Shown here: in pieces, positions 43,569-53,187 of the stretch
Layout: the number at the start of each line of letters is the position of its first letter
Position numbering within the stretch: the stretch's first letter is position 1
Origin: Lentzea alba
Lineage (GTDB): Bacteria > Actinomycetota > Actinomycetes > Mycobacteriales > Pseudonocardiaceae
NCBI RefSeq assembly: GCF_011067745.1
Contig: NZ_JAAMPJ010000014.1
Span: forward strand, 124,001 to 188,000
Reading direction: 5' to 3'
Length of the DNA: 64,000 nucleotides
Translations under genes and position numbers: made by a program
The notes under the pieces: generated by a model
What the model was told of the DNA's origin: nothing
The model's database searches: none
The model's input: only the letters and a program-made list of their open reading frames with translations

Positions 43569-44192
43569 TCAGCCTCGCAGAGCCCGGCCCGCGGCGACGG
43601 CGATTTCTTCCAGCCGGGCGTGGTGCCCGGCCCACCACCCCTCGGGCACCGCGGGCATGTTGGAGTTGCCGTCCTGCATGCCGACCGCGCCGTCGATCAG
43701 CTCCCGCACCACGTCCGCGTGCCCGGCGTGGCGGTGCAGCTCGATCGACACCTGCACCAGCACCTGCCGCAACGTGACCTCACGCCGGCCGGGCGACCAC
43801 CACGGCACCACCCCCGGCGCGTCCACGGGCAGCGCCGCGATCGTCGCGTCTGCGAACTCCCGCACCCGCGCGTAGAACGCCACCACCGACTCCCGCGACT
43901 CCTCCAACGAGGCGTACATGTCCGACGCCGGTAACGCCTCCGCCGTCGACCACAGCGGAGGTTCCGGGAACGGCCGGGAGAACACGCGGCCGAAGTAGTT
44001 CAGCTCCACCCCGGCCGCGTGCTTCACCAGCCCCAGCAGGTTCGTGCCCGTCGGCGTCAGCGGCCGCCGCACGTCGTACTCCGACAGCCCCTCGAGCTTC
44101 CACAGCAACGCCGAGCGGGCCGCCTCCAGGAACCGGTGCAGCAGCGCTTTCTCGTCGATGAGATCCACGAGAAGCAGCGTCTCAGACAGCAC
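43569..44192 (-). CDS. DinB family (DUF664) protein, tandem paralogue
   Basis: 207 residues, closely similar to the neighbour in the motifs LLWKLEGLSEYDVRRPLTPT and NLLGLVKHAAGVELNYFG, with HRHAGHADVVRELIDGAVG at the C-terminal site. Its start (GTG 44192) overlaps the end of the methyltransferase gene by 11 bp, indicating co-translation. The duplication beside a methyltransferase suggests a shared pathway of unknown substrate. Confidence 0.88.
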   Translation of the reverse strand: MLSETLLLVDLIDEKALLHRFLEAARSALLWKLEGLSEYDVRRPLTPTGTNLLGLVKHAAGVELNYFGRVFSRPFPEPPLWSTAEALPASDMYASLEESRESVVAFYARVREFADATIAALPVDAPGVVPWWSPGRREVTLRQVLVQVSIELHRHAGHADVVRELIDGAVGMQDGNSNMPAVPEGWWAGHHARLEEIAVAAGRALRG

Positions 44193-44904
44193 CGACAGTT
44201 TTGAGCACGAGCAGATCCAGGTGATCCACCACCGGCCCGGTCTCCACTTCCGCGGCTGCGGCCAACCGCGCCCGGCCTTTCGAGAACTCCTCGGCGGACA
44301 GCGACCGCAGCAACGTGTCCGCTTCCCACCGCACGGTGGACGCCTTGTCCGCCAACGACTCCGCCGTCACCTGAGGGACCGGTTCCAGCCGCTGCACGGC
44401 GAACCCCATCCCATCGGCCACCTCGGCCACGGTCGGGAACCCGGTCAGCGCCCGCGCCGCCTCGGGGAAGAACCGGAACAGCCCGATGCCCGAATGCCGC
44501 TCCCGGAACAACGACCGCAACACCACCACTCCGCCCGGACGCAGCACCCGCCGCAGCTCCGCGCCCGCGGCCGGCAAGTCCCGCACGTGGTGCACCACGG
44601 TGGACATCCACACCACGTCCACCGACCCGTCCGGCAAAGGAATCGACTCCGCGTCTCCGTCGAGCATCGGCAAGCCCGACGCCGAGCGCATGTCCGCCGA
44701 CGGCTCCACCGCGACGACCTCGACGTCCGGGAACCACGCGGCGAACGCCCGCACGAACAACCCGGTCCCCGCGCCCAGGTCCAGCACCGTGCGTCCCGGC
44801 TGGAAATACGGCGCCACCGCGTCCCGCCACGACGACAACCCGGCCAGTGAAATCTCGCGGGCCACCCGGTACGAGGTGGCCTCCACAGCGTCGTAGCGCG
44901 TCAT
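44182..44904 (-). CDS. Class I SAM-dependent methyltransferase
   Basis: 240 residues with SAM motif [16 protein letters not shown], acidic motif [12 protein letters not shown], then [12 protein letters not shown] and [13 protein letters not shown]: a Methyltransf_11-type enzyme. ATG 44904 is preceded by GGTGGG. It leads a three-gene operon with two DinB proteins. The acceptor is unknown. Confidence 0.88.
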   Translation of the reverse strand: MTRYDAVEATSYRVAREISLAGLSSWRDAVAPYFQPGRTVLDLGAGTGLFVRAFAAWFPDVEVVAVEPSADMRSASGLPMLDGDAESIPLPDGSVDVVWMSTVVHHVRDLPAAGAELRRVLRPGGVVVLRSLFRERHSGIGLFRFFPEAARALTGFPTVAEVADGMGFAVQRLEPVPQVTAESLADKASTVRWEADTLLRSLSAEEFSKGRARLAAAAEVETGPVVDHLDLLVLKTVGAV

Positions 44905-45008
44905 CCCACCAGGTAACCCCATACGGATGGCGGGATGACAGTGAGCCTTCACACGGACTACACAAGGCGAAGCCATGTCCCTGCCGTGGTACGAAAGGGT
45001 TGCCCTGC

Positions 45009-46670
45009 ATGCGAAAGAGCCATCTCAGACCCCTGATCGGGGTAACCGTCGCCGCGAGCGTCGTGTTCACGATGGGAGGGGTGCCCACCGGCGCCGCTCC
45101 CGACAAGGCCGAGACGACGACGAACTACCAGGTCAGCAACGTTCGCACCGCTGAACAGCGCTCCAAGGTCGCCAAGTCCGGTGCCGCGATCGACTCGGTC
45201 GAGGAGCACGGCATCGTCGTGATCACCGCGACCGAACGCGAGGCGAAGAACCTCAAGGCCCAGGGCTTCGAGGTCGCCGAGCTGCCCAAGCGGATGGAGG
45301 CGAACGCCGAGATCGGTCCGTTCGACTTCCCCGCCGCGGACTCGAACTACCACAACTACGCCGAGATGACCGCCGAGATCAACACCGCGGTCGCCGCCTA
45401 CCCGAACATCCTGAGCAAGCAGGTCATCGGCAAGTCCTACGAGAACCGCGACATCATCGCGCTCAAGATCAGCGACAACGTCGGCGTCGACGAGAACGAG
45501 CCGGAGGTGCTGTTCACGCACCACCAGCACGCCCGTGAGCACCTCACCGTCGAGATGGCGCTGTACCTGGTCAAGGAGTTCACCACGAAGTACGGCTCCG
45601 AAGCGCGGCTCACGGACCTGGTGAACACCCGTGAGATCTGGATCATCCCGGACGTCAACCCCGACGGCGGCGAGTACGACATCGCGACCGGCAGCTACCG
45701 GTCGTGGCGCAAGAACCGGCAGCCCAACGCCGGTTCCAGCAACGTCGGCACCGACCTCAACCGCAACTGGGGCTACAAGTGGGGCTGCTGCGGCGGTTCC
45801 TCGGGCAGCACCGGTTCCGACACCTACCGCGGGCCGAGCGCGGAGTCCGCGCCCGAGGTCAAGGTCGTGGCCGACTTCGTGCGCGGCCGCAACGTCGGTG
45901 GCAAGCAGCAGATCACCGCGTCGATCGACTTCCACACCTACAGCCAGCTCATCCTGTGGCCGTGGGGCTGGACCTACGACGACGTCGCGCCCGGCCTGAC
46001 CCAGGATCAGCGCGACACGTTCGCCACCATCGGCCAGTCGATGGGGCAGAGCAACGGCTACACGCCCGAGCAGTCCAGCGACCTGTACATCACCGACGGG
46101 TCGATCCCCGACTGGCTGTGGGGCACGCAGGGCGTCTTCGCCTACACCTTCGAGATGTACCCCGGCAGCTCCGGCTCCGGCGGCGGTTTCTACCCGCCCG
46201 ACGAGGTCATCCCGGCGCAGACCTCCCGCAACAAGGAAGCCGTGCTGCAGCTGCTGGAGCGCGCCGACTGCCCGTACGAGGCCATCGGCAAGGAAGCGCA
46301 GTACTGCGGTGGCACCCCGCCGCAGCCGGGCAAGTACTTCGAGAACGCCACGGACTTCCAGATCGCGGACAACACCACCATCAACTCCCCGATCGCGGTG
46401 TCCGAGGTGACCGGCAACGCCCCGGCGACCCTGAAGGTCGCCGTGGACGTCAAGCACACCTACCAGGGCGACCTGCAGGTGAGCCTGGTCGCGCCGGACG
46501 GCACGGTCTACGTCCTGCACAACCGCACCGGCGGCGGCACGGACAACATCAACACCACCTACACCGTCAACGCCTCCAGCGAGGTCGCCAACGGCACCTG
46601 GCAGCTGAGGGTCAACGACAACGCCAACCAGGACACCGGGTTCCTCGACAAGTGGAGCCTGCAGTTCTGA
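45009..46670 (+). CDS. Secreted M14 zinc carboxypeptidase with P-domain
   Basis: 553 residues. Signal peptide at 1-30, then an M14 catalytic domain with H174-x2-E177 (HHQHAREH), the third ligand H309 (DFHTYSQ) and the catalytic E382 (YTFEMYPG). The last ~100 residues form a proprotein-convertase P-domain ([15 protein letters not shown] to WSLQF), common in secreted proteases of actinobacteria. It should cleave C-terminal residues of extracellular peptides. GAAAGGG precedes ATG 45009. Confidence 0.93.
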   Translation: MRKSHLRPLIGVTVAASVVFTMGGVPTGAAPDKAETTTNYQVSNVRTAEQRSKVAKSGAAIDSVEEHGIVVITATEREAKNLKAQGFEVAELPKRMEANAEIGPFDFPAADSNYHNYAEMTAEINTAVAAYPNILSKQVIGKSYENRDIIALKISDNVGVDENEPEVLFTHHQHAREHLTVEMALYLVKEFTTKYGSEARLTDLVNTREIWIIPDVNPDGGEYDIATGSYRSWRKNRQPNAGSSNVGTDLNRNWGYKWGCCGGSSGSTGSDTYRGPSAESAPEVKVVADFVRGRNVGGKQQITASIDFHTYSQLILWPWGWTYDDVAPGLTQDQRDTFATIGQSMGQSNGYTPEQSSDLYITDGSIPDWLWGTQGVFAYTFEMYPGSSGSGGGFYPPDEVIPAQTSRNKEAVLQLLERADCPYEAIGKEAQYCGGTPPQPGKYFENATDFQIADNTTINSPIAVSEVTGNAPATLKVAVDVKHTYQGDLQVSLVAPDGTVYVLHNRTGGGTDNINTTYTVNASSEVANGTWQLRVNDNANQDTGFLDKWSLQF

Positions 46671-46687
46671 CTGTCGTGAGCTGAACC

Positions 46688-46717
46688 GTCAGGGCGCCGG
46701 TACGCCGGCGCCCTGAC
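46688..46717. terminator. Bidirectional terminator
   Basis: GTCAGGGCGCCGG-TACG-CCGGCGCCCTGAC, a perfect 13-bp stem with a 4-base loop, overlaps the stop codon of the monooxygenase and follows the carboxypeptidase stop by 17 bp. Confidence 0.85.
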
Positions 46718-47906
46718 GCTCGTAGTCCCGCACGCGCATCGAGTCGTGCATGCGCACCCCCTTCGTGTTGAGCCGCGCGAGCGGCCGCACCAGCCACGTC
46801 GGCAGCGCGTTGAACAACTGCGCACCGCGGGTCAACGCCCACACACCGCTCGCCGTCGCCGGGATCAGCGTCTTCGCCGTCCCCAGCGCGAACTTCCTGC
46901 TGGCGTGCACCAGTTCCCGCATCTCGTGCTCGTAGCGCGCGAACGCCGCCGTGTGCGAGTCCCCGCGCGACAGCTCACCCGCCAGCACGTACGCGCCGAC
47001 CACGGCCAGGCTGGTGCTGCCGCCGATCGCCGGGCCGGGGCAGTAGGCGGCGTCACCGGTCAGCGCGACCCGCCCGCGCGACCACGTGTCCGTCCGCAGC
47101 TGCGTGATCGAGTCGAAGTAGAACGCCCCGCCGCCGTCCAGGTGCTCGAGCCACCCGTCCACCTGCGGGTGCAGGCCCGCCAACGCGGCCAGCAGCAACC
47201 GCTTCTGCCGCGGCACGTCCCGGTGGTGGTAGTCCAGCTCCCGCGCGCTGCGGAAGAAGAACACCGCCCGCGCCTCGTCGAGGTGCCGTGCCCGGTACAC
47301 CGACGCCATCCGTCCCGGCCCGATGTGTCCGACCATCCTGTTGGGCCCCACCAGTTCCCGCGGCACCGACAACACCGCCAGGTACGCCCCCGTGAACAGC
47401 TTCTCGACCTCGCCGAACACCAGTCGCCGCACGTTCGAGTGCAACCCGTCGGCCCCGACCACCAGGTCGAACCGCCGCGGCGCGCCCACCTCGAACGTGA
47501 CCTCACCGCTGTCCGCGTCGATCGAGGCGATGGAGTCGCCGAACACGTACTCGACGTCGTCACGCGTGGCCTCGTGGTAGATCTCGCCGAGGTCGTCGCG
47601 CATGATCTCGACGTGCCGGTCCGACGCGGCCGAGACGATCTTGGCGACCTCCACCGTGACCGGCCTGCGGGCGCCCTCGCGCAACATCGTCATGGCGTCG
47701 ATGCCGGTGGCCATGGCCTCGATGCGCGGCAGAACCCCCATCTTCTCCGAGATGTCCATCGCCGGCTTGAACAGGTCGATCGCGTGCCCACCGGTCTTGC
47801 GCAGCACCGGTGACCTCTCCACGACGGTCACCTCGTGCCCGTGCCGCGTGAGCCAGTAGGCCAGCACCGGACCCGCGATGCTCGCTCCAGAAACAAGAAC
47901 GCGCAC
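46689..47906 (-). CDS. FAD-dependent aromatic-type monooxygenase
   Basis: 405 residues: FAD-binding motif GASIAGPVLAYWL (GxGxxG variant), then VVGADGLHSNVRRLVF and GRVALTGDAAYCPGPAIGG (GD motif), the standard set of class A flavin hydroxylases such as PHBH-like and tetracycline-type enzymes. It is divergent from a TetR gene and shares an operator with it, so its substrate may be that regulator's ligand. AAGGGGG lies before GTG 47906. Confidence 0.92.
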   Translation of the reverse strand: MRVLVSGASIAGPVLAYWLTRHGHEVTVVERSPVLRKTGGHAIDLFKPAMDISEKMGVLPRIEAMATGIDAMTMLREGARRPVTVEVAKIVSAASDRHVEIMRDDLGEIYHEATRDDVEYVFGDSIASIDADSGEVTFEVGAPRRFDLVVGADGLHSNVRRLVFGEVEKLFTGAYLAVLSVPRELVGPNRMVGHIGPGRMASVYRARHLDEARAVFFFRSARELDYHHRDVPRQKRLLLAALAGLHPQVDGWLEHLDGGGAFYFDSITQLRTDTWSRGRVALTGDAAYCPGPAIGGSTSLAVVGAYVLAGELSRGDSHTAAFARYEHEMRELVHASRKFALGTAKTLIPATASGVWALTRGAQLFNALPTWLVRPLARLNTKGVRMHDSMRVRDYERQGAGVPAP

Positions 47907-47916
47907 GTCAACCCCC

Positions 47917-47934
47917 TTACTTAACGGTCGGTAA
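47917..47934. promoter_or_regulatory. Operator A between monooxygenase and TetR genes
   Basis: TTACTTAACGGTCGGTAA is the reverse complement of operator B at 17 of 18 positions. It lies just upstream of the monooxygenase ribosome-binding site. Confidence 0.65.
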
Positions 47935-47964
47935 GTGCCCCTGCGGGCGAGCCTAGCACCAGTT

Positions 47965-47982
47965 TTACCGACTGTTAAGTAA
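47965..47982. promoter_or_regulatory. Operator B overlapping the TetR promoter
   Basis: TTACCGACTGTTAAGTAA overlaps TAAGAT (47980-47985), a -10 box 7 nt before GTG 47993. Centres of A and B are 48 bp apart. Each is itself an imperfect palindrome, as expected for TetR. Confidence 0.65.
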
Positions 47983-47992
47983 GATTCGGCCC

Positions 47993-48553
47993 GTGGCCAG
48001 ACCGTCCGACACCAAGCAGCGGATCATGCAGACCGCGCGCGAGCTGTTCGCCACCAAAGGCGTGCAGCAGACCAGCCTGCAGGAGATCGCCGACCGCCTC
48101 GGCATCACCAAACCCGCGCTCTACTACCACTTCGCCTCACGCGACGAACTGATCCGCAGCATCGTCACCCCGCTGATCGACGACGGCGACCAGTTCCTCA
48201 GCCACATGGAACAACGCGACGACGTGGCACCCCTCGAACTCGTCGAGGGCTTCTTCGACTTCCACCACCGCCACCGCGCCGACATCCTGCTGCTGCTCTC
48301 CGAACTGACCACGCTCGCCGAGCTCGGCCTGATCGACGTCGTGCTGGCCTGGCGCGCCCGCCTGACCCGGATGGTGTTCGGCCCGGAGCCGACCCTCGAA
48401 CAGGAAGCGCGCGCCGTGCTGGCGTTCGGCGGCATGCAGGACTGCACCATGCAGTTCCCCGACGCGCCGTTCGACGAGCTGCGGGCCGCGACGGTGACAG
48501 CCGCGTGCGCCGCGCTCGGCATCGACCAGGTCAGGACACGGTCAGGTCTTTGA
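47993..48553 (+). CDS. TetR family transcriptional regulator
   Basis: 186 residues with TetR HTH at about 12-55 (TSLQEIADRLGITKPALYYHF) and a short C-terminal helical domain. GTG 47993 has TAAGAT 7 nt upstream, so the mRNA is likely leaderless. Two inverted operator copies in the intergenic region indicate that it represses itself and the monooxygenase. The 3' end overlaps the cyclase/HSP90-like gene by 23 bp. Confidence 0.92.
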   Translation: MARPSDTKQRIMQTARELFATKGVQQTSLQEIADRLGITKPALYYHFASRDELIRSIVTPLIDDGDQFLSHMEQRDDVAPLELVEGFFDFHHRHRADILLLLSELTTLAELGLIDVVLAWRARLTRMVFGPEPTLEQEARAVLAFGGMQDCTMQFPDAPFDELRAATVTAACAALGIDQVRTRSGL

Positions 48554-51500
48554 CGTCCCACTGCGAGAAGGACGTTCCGGTGATGTCCACCAGCTCGTCG
48601 AGCAACTTCCGCAGAACAACGTTCGCCGCGCGCACAGACCTCTCGTCCAGCACGTCCTTGCAGAGCCGATCGAGCCAGACTTGAACGGTCGCGCGCTTGG
48701 TCTCATCCCCGTCGGCCAGGGTCTGCTCGAGCGCAGCCAGCAGCGCGTGCCCGCGGTTGAACATCTTTCGAGGGCGCTCGGTGGCACTGATCTCGGAACG
48801 ACGGCGAGCGAGGCCGATGTCCCGGGCCACACCGCGCTTGCGGCCGGGCAACGGGAGGATCAGGGCATCACCGAAGACGGAGCCCTCGGACAGAGCGTAG
48901 TCACCTCGCAGCAACAGCCAGAGTTGTCCGTCGCGGATCTCCGGGAGAACCGTCTGGAAGTCCTCGTAGAGTTGAGCCGCCTCGTCGACCACACGAAGAG
49001 GCGCCTCGTGCGGCCACGCCTGCTCGATCAACGACATCTCGTGAAAAGTCGTCGCGACCATCCAACTGTCCAACCCGGTCGTGCGGACAAAAGCCGGAAA
49101 GACAGCGTGCGCCGTCAGTGACTCGAGGACCACGGTACGGCATTGATCGGGATTGACGTCGTCCAGCAGCGCATGTCGCTCTTTGCCTGCGCGGGAGACG
49201 ATCAATGCCGGGCATTGCGCGTGATAGACGACCACAACGGCCGACTCCAGCATTTCATTGGGATGAAAAGTGGCGTCGGTAAGCCTGTTGTGATAGCGGT
49301 GCTGGCTGTCGGGGAACAGATTCACCAAGGTGGCCAGAACCGCTCTGCGCTGGTCTCGGCCGTTGATGCAGCTCGTGCGGACGTTGGCAACCAGTTTCGG
49401 AAGAAGAGCTGCGACCTGGGCGAAGATGACCGCTGCCAGCTCCTTCTTGAAATCTCCATCGATGTCGAGGTTGTTCCGCGAGGCCGCCACAGGAGCGGTT
49501 TCGCGCCGGAAGTTCACCGTGACATAGCAGCCCTCCAGGTTGAGGTTGTGGCTGCCCTGCCGAGGGCCGGATGCTCCGTCGTAGGGCCGAAACCCGTATT
49601 GCTTGTCGATTCGGATACCGTCCACGCAGAACGTCATCGTTGTCCGGCCGAGAGTGCCGTACTTGGGCCTCCCAGAACCCCTGCCCTTTCGTTTGTGGGG
49701 CTTCGGGTCGTACAGAATCTCGATCTTGAAGTCGACTTCGTATGCTTCCACTCGAAGCGTACGAGTGCTCTCCAGGATCGACCAACCCGCACAATTCGCG
49801 GCGTCACGGGCGAGCGTGGAGAAGTCCGAAAGCGATGACGGGATGTGCACGTTCGGGCTGACGACGACGTACGGAGGCAGATAGGCGAAAAGGTCCGTCA
49901 TCGCATCACGGAACTCCGTGAACGTCATAGCGCTCGTCAAGGTGATGCGAATCTCCGTACCGACCGGGCAACGCACGAAGTCGGTGTAAAAGGGCTTGTC
50001 GGCGCTGGAGAACCGGATCGCGATCCCGTGCGACTCCGACATGTCAGCGGTCCGGGTGTGCACCTCGAGCGAGGAGGCCACGCTGAAAACCGAGGCGAAC
50101 CCGATGCCGAACCGCCCGAAGAACGCACTCGCGTCGGCGCCCTCCGCGACCGAGGTGTCTCGCCACCCCGACCGGCCCAGCACCGACAGCTGCGTCAGCA
50201 CCTGCTGATAGGTCATGCCGATCCCGTTGTCACGGATGGTCACGTGGTGCGTGTCTTCGAACTCCACCTCTACCCGCGGCACGTAGTCGCGATCCCGCCG
50301 GCCCCCGAGTTCGACCGCGTCGATGCTGTTCTGCACCAGCTCCCGCAACCACACGTGAGGCCTGTCCCCGTACAGGGCACGGCCCATCAACAGCCGGGTG
50401 ATCGGACGCGGATCGACCCTCACCTCGTGCACCTCGAGGCTGCGGTCGCGCCAGTTCGGGGTGTCGAGCTCGAAGCGGATCGTGGGTGGGATCAGGTGTG
50501 AGCGGCGCCAGGCGTCCTCCAGCTCTGCGAAGTACCGGCGCACCACGTGGTGTGCCTCGGCGGCGATGCGGAAGCCGATGCGTTCGGTCACGGCGAGGTC
50601 GATCTGCACACAGCCGTCGGACGGGCCGTGCCTCACCTCGAGAACGTTCTTGCGCTGCACCACGTCCGACGGCAGCTCGGCGTCCACCAGGCCGGGGTTG
50701 TCGAGCAGCTGGGCGAGCCTGGCCAGGCCCCACAGCAGGCTGAAGCACCGGGCGGTGGGGGTGGCGTGCATGCCGGCGACCTGTTTGAACTGCTCCGGGT
50801 CGACCAGGCTCATCCGACCGATCAGCCGCCGGGTCGCTTCGAAGTCCCGGACCTCGACTCCCGACATCGACTCGGCCAGCAGGTCCATGTCACGCCGCAG
50901 TTGTGCGGCGCTGCCGAACTCCGCGGCGGGATCGGCCTGTGACCGGTGGTTGTGGATCACCGAGAGTTCCGCGAGCACGTAGGCGAGGGCGATCTGGGGT
51001 GTGCTGCCGTACGTGGTCATCGGCGCGTGGACGTCGACGAGTTCGACGATTCGCCGGAACACCCCCAGCGTGTGCGAGACGTCCGCGCCGCGGTCGTAGC
51101 GGCTCGACACGACCTCGCGGATCCCCTGCGTGGCCGCGACCACCGCCGCCAGTCCGCGGTCCGCCGACATCTGCGGTGCGGCGGCGGGAACGGTGAGGGC
51201 GTGCCGGAGCTTCTCCGGTTCCACGCCGGGCAACCAGAACCAGGCGTCGGCCGAGAACTCCTTCTCGGTGACGACCGCCCTCGCGAACAGGGTGGGTTCC
51301 AGTGAGGTCAGGCCGCCGACGACGAGGTCGGTGTAGACGTCCTGTGCGAGGACCACGACGAGGTGCGCCTCGGGGACGTGGGCGAGGGCTTGGCGAGCGA
51401 GACCGGAGTTGAGCAGCCGTTTGACCTTGACGACCACCTGGCCCGTGAATCCCATCGAGCCGAGGCCGACAGGGCCGTGGGCGAAGGCGAGGCGCAACCG

Positions 51501-51794
51501 CAGTCTGTCTTCGACGGCGCGGTCGAGGTTGCGAGCGTAGAGCTGCGAGGCGAGCTCGCGGACGAACGCGTCGATCACCTTGTGTTCGGGTTCCGTGACC
51601 GGGATGAGAGCGAGCTCCTCATCCCCACGAGGATCCTTGGACCAGTTCTTGCGGTGCAGGCCGGCTGCCTCTGCGGCTGTCTCCAGCAGAGTGCTCAGTT
51701 CGTTCTGCATCTCGGTCTGCTTGGCGGTGTTACCCCTGCCGTACCCCTGCGCGTCGACCGCGAAGCACAACTGACGGGTGAAACTGTCTTTCAT
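48531..51794 (-). CDS. Nucleotide-cyclase-like domain fused to HSP90-type (GHKL) ATPase
   Basis: 1087 residues. Residues ~8-165 (FAVDAQGYGRGNTAKQTEMQ, then NWSKDPRGDEELALIP and LRLAFAHGPVGLGS) resemble the degenerate class III cyclase-like domain seen at the N-terminus of many actinobacterial conflict-system proteins. Residues ~215-430 are helical and unknown. Residues ~470-625 are an HSP90/GHKL ATPase: N-box LRELVQNSIDAVELG (484-497), G1 RDNGIGM (521-527), G2 GRFGIGFAS (560-568). The remainder includes ASRNNLDIDG and a long tail. HSP90-like ATPases of this kind are implicated in immunity and signalling; the role here is inferred. A CRP-like gene lies just upstream in the same operon. Confidence 0.8.
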   Translation of the reverse strand: MKDSFTRQLCFAVDAQGYGRGNTAKQTEMQNELSTLLETAAEAAGLHRKNWSKDPRGDEELALIPVTEPEHKVIDAFVRELASQLYARNLDRAVEDRLRLRLAFAHGPVGLGSMGFTGQVVVKVKRLLNSGLARQALAHVPEAHLVVVLAQDVYTDLVVGGLTSLEPTLFARAVVTEKEFSADAWFWLPGVEPEKLRHALTVPAAAPQMSADRGLAAVVAATQGIREVVSSRYDRGADVSHTLGVFRRIVELVDVHAPMTTYGSTPQIALAYVLAELSVIHNHRSQADPAAEFGSAAQLRRDMDLLAESMSGVEVRDFEATRRLIGRMSLVDPEQFKQVAGMHATPTARCFSLLWGLARLAQLLDNPGLVDAELPSDVVQRKNVLEVRHGPSDGCVQIDLAVTERIGFRIAAEAHHVVRRYFAELEDAWRRSHLIPPTIRFELDTPNWRDRSLEVHEVRVDPRPITRLLMGRALYGDRPHVWLRELVQNSIDAVELGGRRDRDYVPRVEVEFEDTHHVTIRDNGIGMTYQQVLTQLSVLGRSGWRDTSVAEGADASAFFGRFGIGFASVFSVASSLEVHTRTADMSESHGIAIRFSSADKPFYTDFVRCPVGTEIRITLTSAMTFTEFRDAMTDLFAYLPPYVVVSPNVHIPSSLSDFSTLARDAANCAGWSILESTRTLRVEAYEVDFKIEILYDPKPHKRKGRGSGRPKYGTLGRTTMTFCVDGIRIDKQYGFRPYDGASGPRQGSHNLNLEGCYVTVNFRRETAPVAASRNNLDIDGDFKKELAAVIFAQVAALLPKLVANVRTSCINGRDQRRAVLATLVNLFPDSQHRYHNRLTDATFHPNEMLESAVVVVYHAQCPALIVSRAGKERHALLDDVNPDQCRTVVLESLTAHAVFPAFVRTTGLDSWMVATTFHEMSLIEQAWPHEAPLRVVDEAAQLYEDFQTVLPEIRDGQLWLLLRGDYALSEGSVFGDALILPLPGRKRGVARDIGLARRRSEISATERPRKMFNRGHALLAALEQTLADGDETKRATVQVWLDRLCKDVLDERSVRAANVVLRKLLDELVDITGTSFSQWDVKDLTVS

Positions 51795-51851
51795 GGGCGG
51801 CAGTCTGGCGTGCGCGGCCGCCGAAGAACCGGGAAAAATCCCGGTTCTGCT

Positions 51852-52565
51852 TCACTCTTTCAGGTGACCGAATCGGCGCAGGCCCGCCAGGTCCACCACC
51901 GTCACGTCGCGGTACCGGGGCACGACCAGGTCCAAGTCGCGCAACCGCCGCATCGCTCTGCGCACCGACTCCTCACCGGCGCCGATGAGGTGACCCCACT
52001 CGCGTTGCGACAGCTCGACACCGACGACCAGGCCGTGTTCGCCCGCCCGTCCGAAGCGATCGGCGAGTTCGACCATCATGCGCGCGAGCCTCGTAGGCCC
52101 GTCGTAACGGATGAACTCCTGCCGTTGCCGGTCAGCCTGCGACAGCCGATCGACCAGCATCCTTTTGATGCCCACTTCGGCGTCCGGCCTCCTCTTGAGG
52201 AAAGCCGTGAACTCGCCGTGACTGATCTTCTGGACCGCGGTCGGCCTGCAGGTCTTCGCGGTCGCGGTACGCGGTTGCTCGGACAGCGCTGCCATGTCGC
52301 CGATCAGATCACCGCTCGTGCGAATGCCCAGCAGACTCTCGTGACCGTCCTCCGCCGTCAGCACGATCTTCACGCAGGCGAGGTCGCTCGATCGCGCCGT
52401 CGTCAGCACCAGCACGGTGGTCTGGAGTGATCCTTGGCGAAGCAACACCGTGCCCGCCGGGAACTCCAGCCGCCTGCCCAGCGACATCAGCTCCTCACGG
52501 GTGTCCGAGTCGAGCCGGCTGACGAACGTGCCAGGCACCCAGGAGGGGGCTTGGATCATCGGCAA
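51852..52565 (-). CDS. Crp/Fnr family regulator (cyclic-nucleotide-binding domain)
   Basis: 237 residues. The N-terminal cNMP domain has GDLIGDMAALSEQPRTATA (phosphate cassette R99-T-A; the usual Glu of the GE motif is Asp), followed by a dimerisation helix and a CRP-type wHTH (ELSQREWGHLIGAGEESVRRAMRRLRDL). It ends 57 bp before the start of the cyclase-like/HSP90 gene on the same strand, so the pair forms an operon. It may read a second messenger made or controlled by the downstream protein. Confidence 0.85.
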   Translation of the reverse strand: MPMIQAPSWVPGTFVSRLDSDTREELMSLGRRLEFPAGTVLLRQGSLQTTVLVLTTARSSDLACVKIVLTAEDGHESLLGIRTSGDLIGDMAALSEQPRTATAKTCRPTAVQKISHGEFTAFLKRRPDAEVGIKRMLVDRLSQADRQRQEFIRYDGPTRLARMMVELADRFGRAGEHGLVVGVELSQREWGHLIGAGEESVRRAMRRLRDLDLVVPRYRDVTVVDLAGLRRFGHLKE

Positions 52566-52648
52566 AGCCTAGACGCGGTCGTCGATTCGCCTGAGTGACA
52601 CCGTTCGGCCGCTGCCGATCAACGCGTCCATCGACGACCATCACGCGG

Positions 52649-53104
52649 GTGACCCTCCGCCACGCCTGGGTGCTGCCGCTCACACCCGTCGCCGCCGTGC
52701 TGCTCATCGCGGTCGCCCTCGTCCCGGTCACCGCCGGCGGCCCCGAATACCTCTGGCTGCTGGGGCTGCTGATCGCCGCCGCACTCCTCGCCACCGCGAC
52801 CGCGGCGGCAGCCGGGCACGTCTCCGGCGAGCTCGTCGACAAGCCGCGGATCATCGCGGCCGGCACCGCGATCCTCACCGCCGCGACCCCGTTCGCGGTC
52901 GGCGCGATTCTGGGCGAGCGAACGGATGCGCTGGTCGTCGTGCCCTGGTTGATCTTCGGCCTCGGCGCCGGCTACTGGCAGCTGCAGCTGTGCGAGGGAG
53001 CCCGCTCACGGCCGCTGCACGCGGTCATAGGATTCAGCTACACCTTCGTGTTCACCGCCGTGACACTGCTGCTGGCAGTGCTCTCGGCAAAGCTCGTGGA
53101 CTAG
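52649..53104 (+). CDS. Small integral membrane protein
   Basis: 151 residues from GTG 52649, four hydrophobic segments with polar loops (VLPLTPVAAVLLIAVALVP, then YLWLLGLLIAAALLAT, and two more). No catalytic motif. It is divergent from the CRP-like operon, with 83 bp between the starts, so the regulator could act on it. Function unknown. Confidence 0.65.
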   Translation: MTLRHAWVLPLTPVAAVLLIAVALVPVTAGGPEYLWLLGLLIAAALLATATAAAAGHVSGELVDKPRIIAAGTAILTAATPFAVGAILGERTDALVVVPWLIFGLGAGYWQLQLCEGARSRPLHAVIGFSYTFVFTAVTLLLAVLSAKLVD

Positions 53105-53187
53105 ATGAGAAACGGCTCTCGAAACCGGTCTCACGTGCCGGGCACGCGAGGTAGGGTCCGGCAATCCGAAATCACGCGGGGAGAGAC

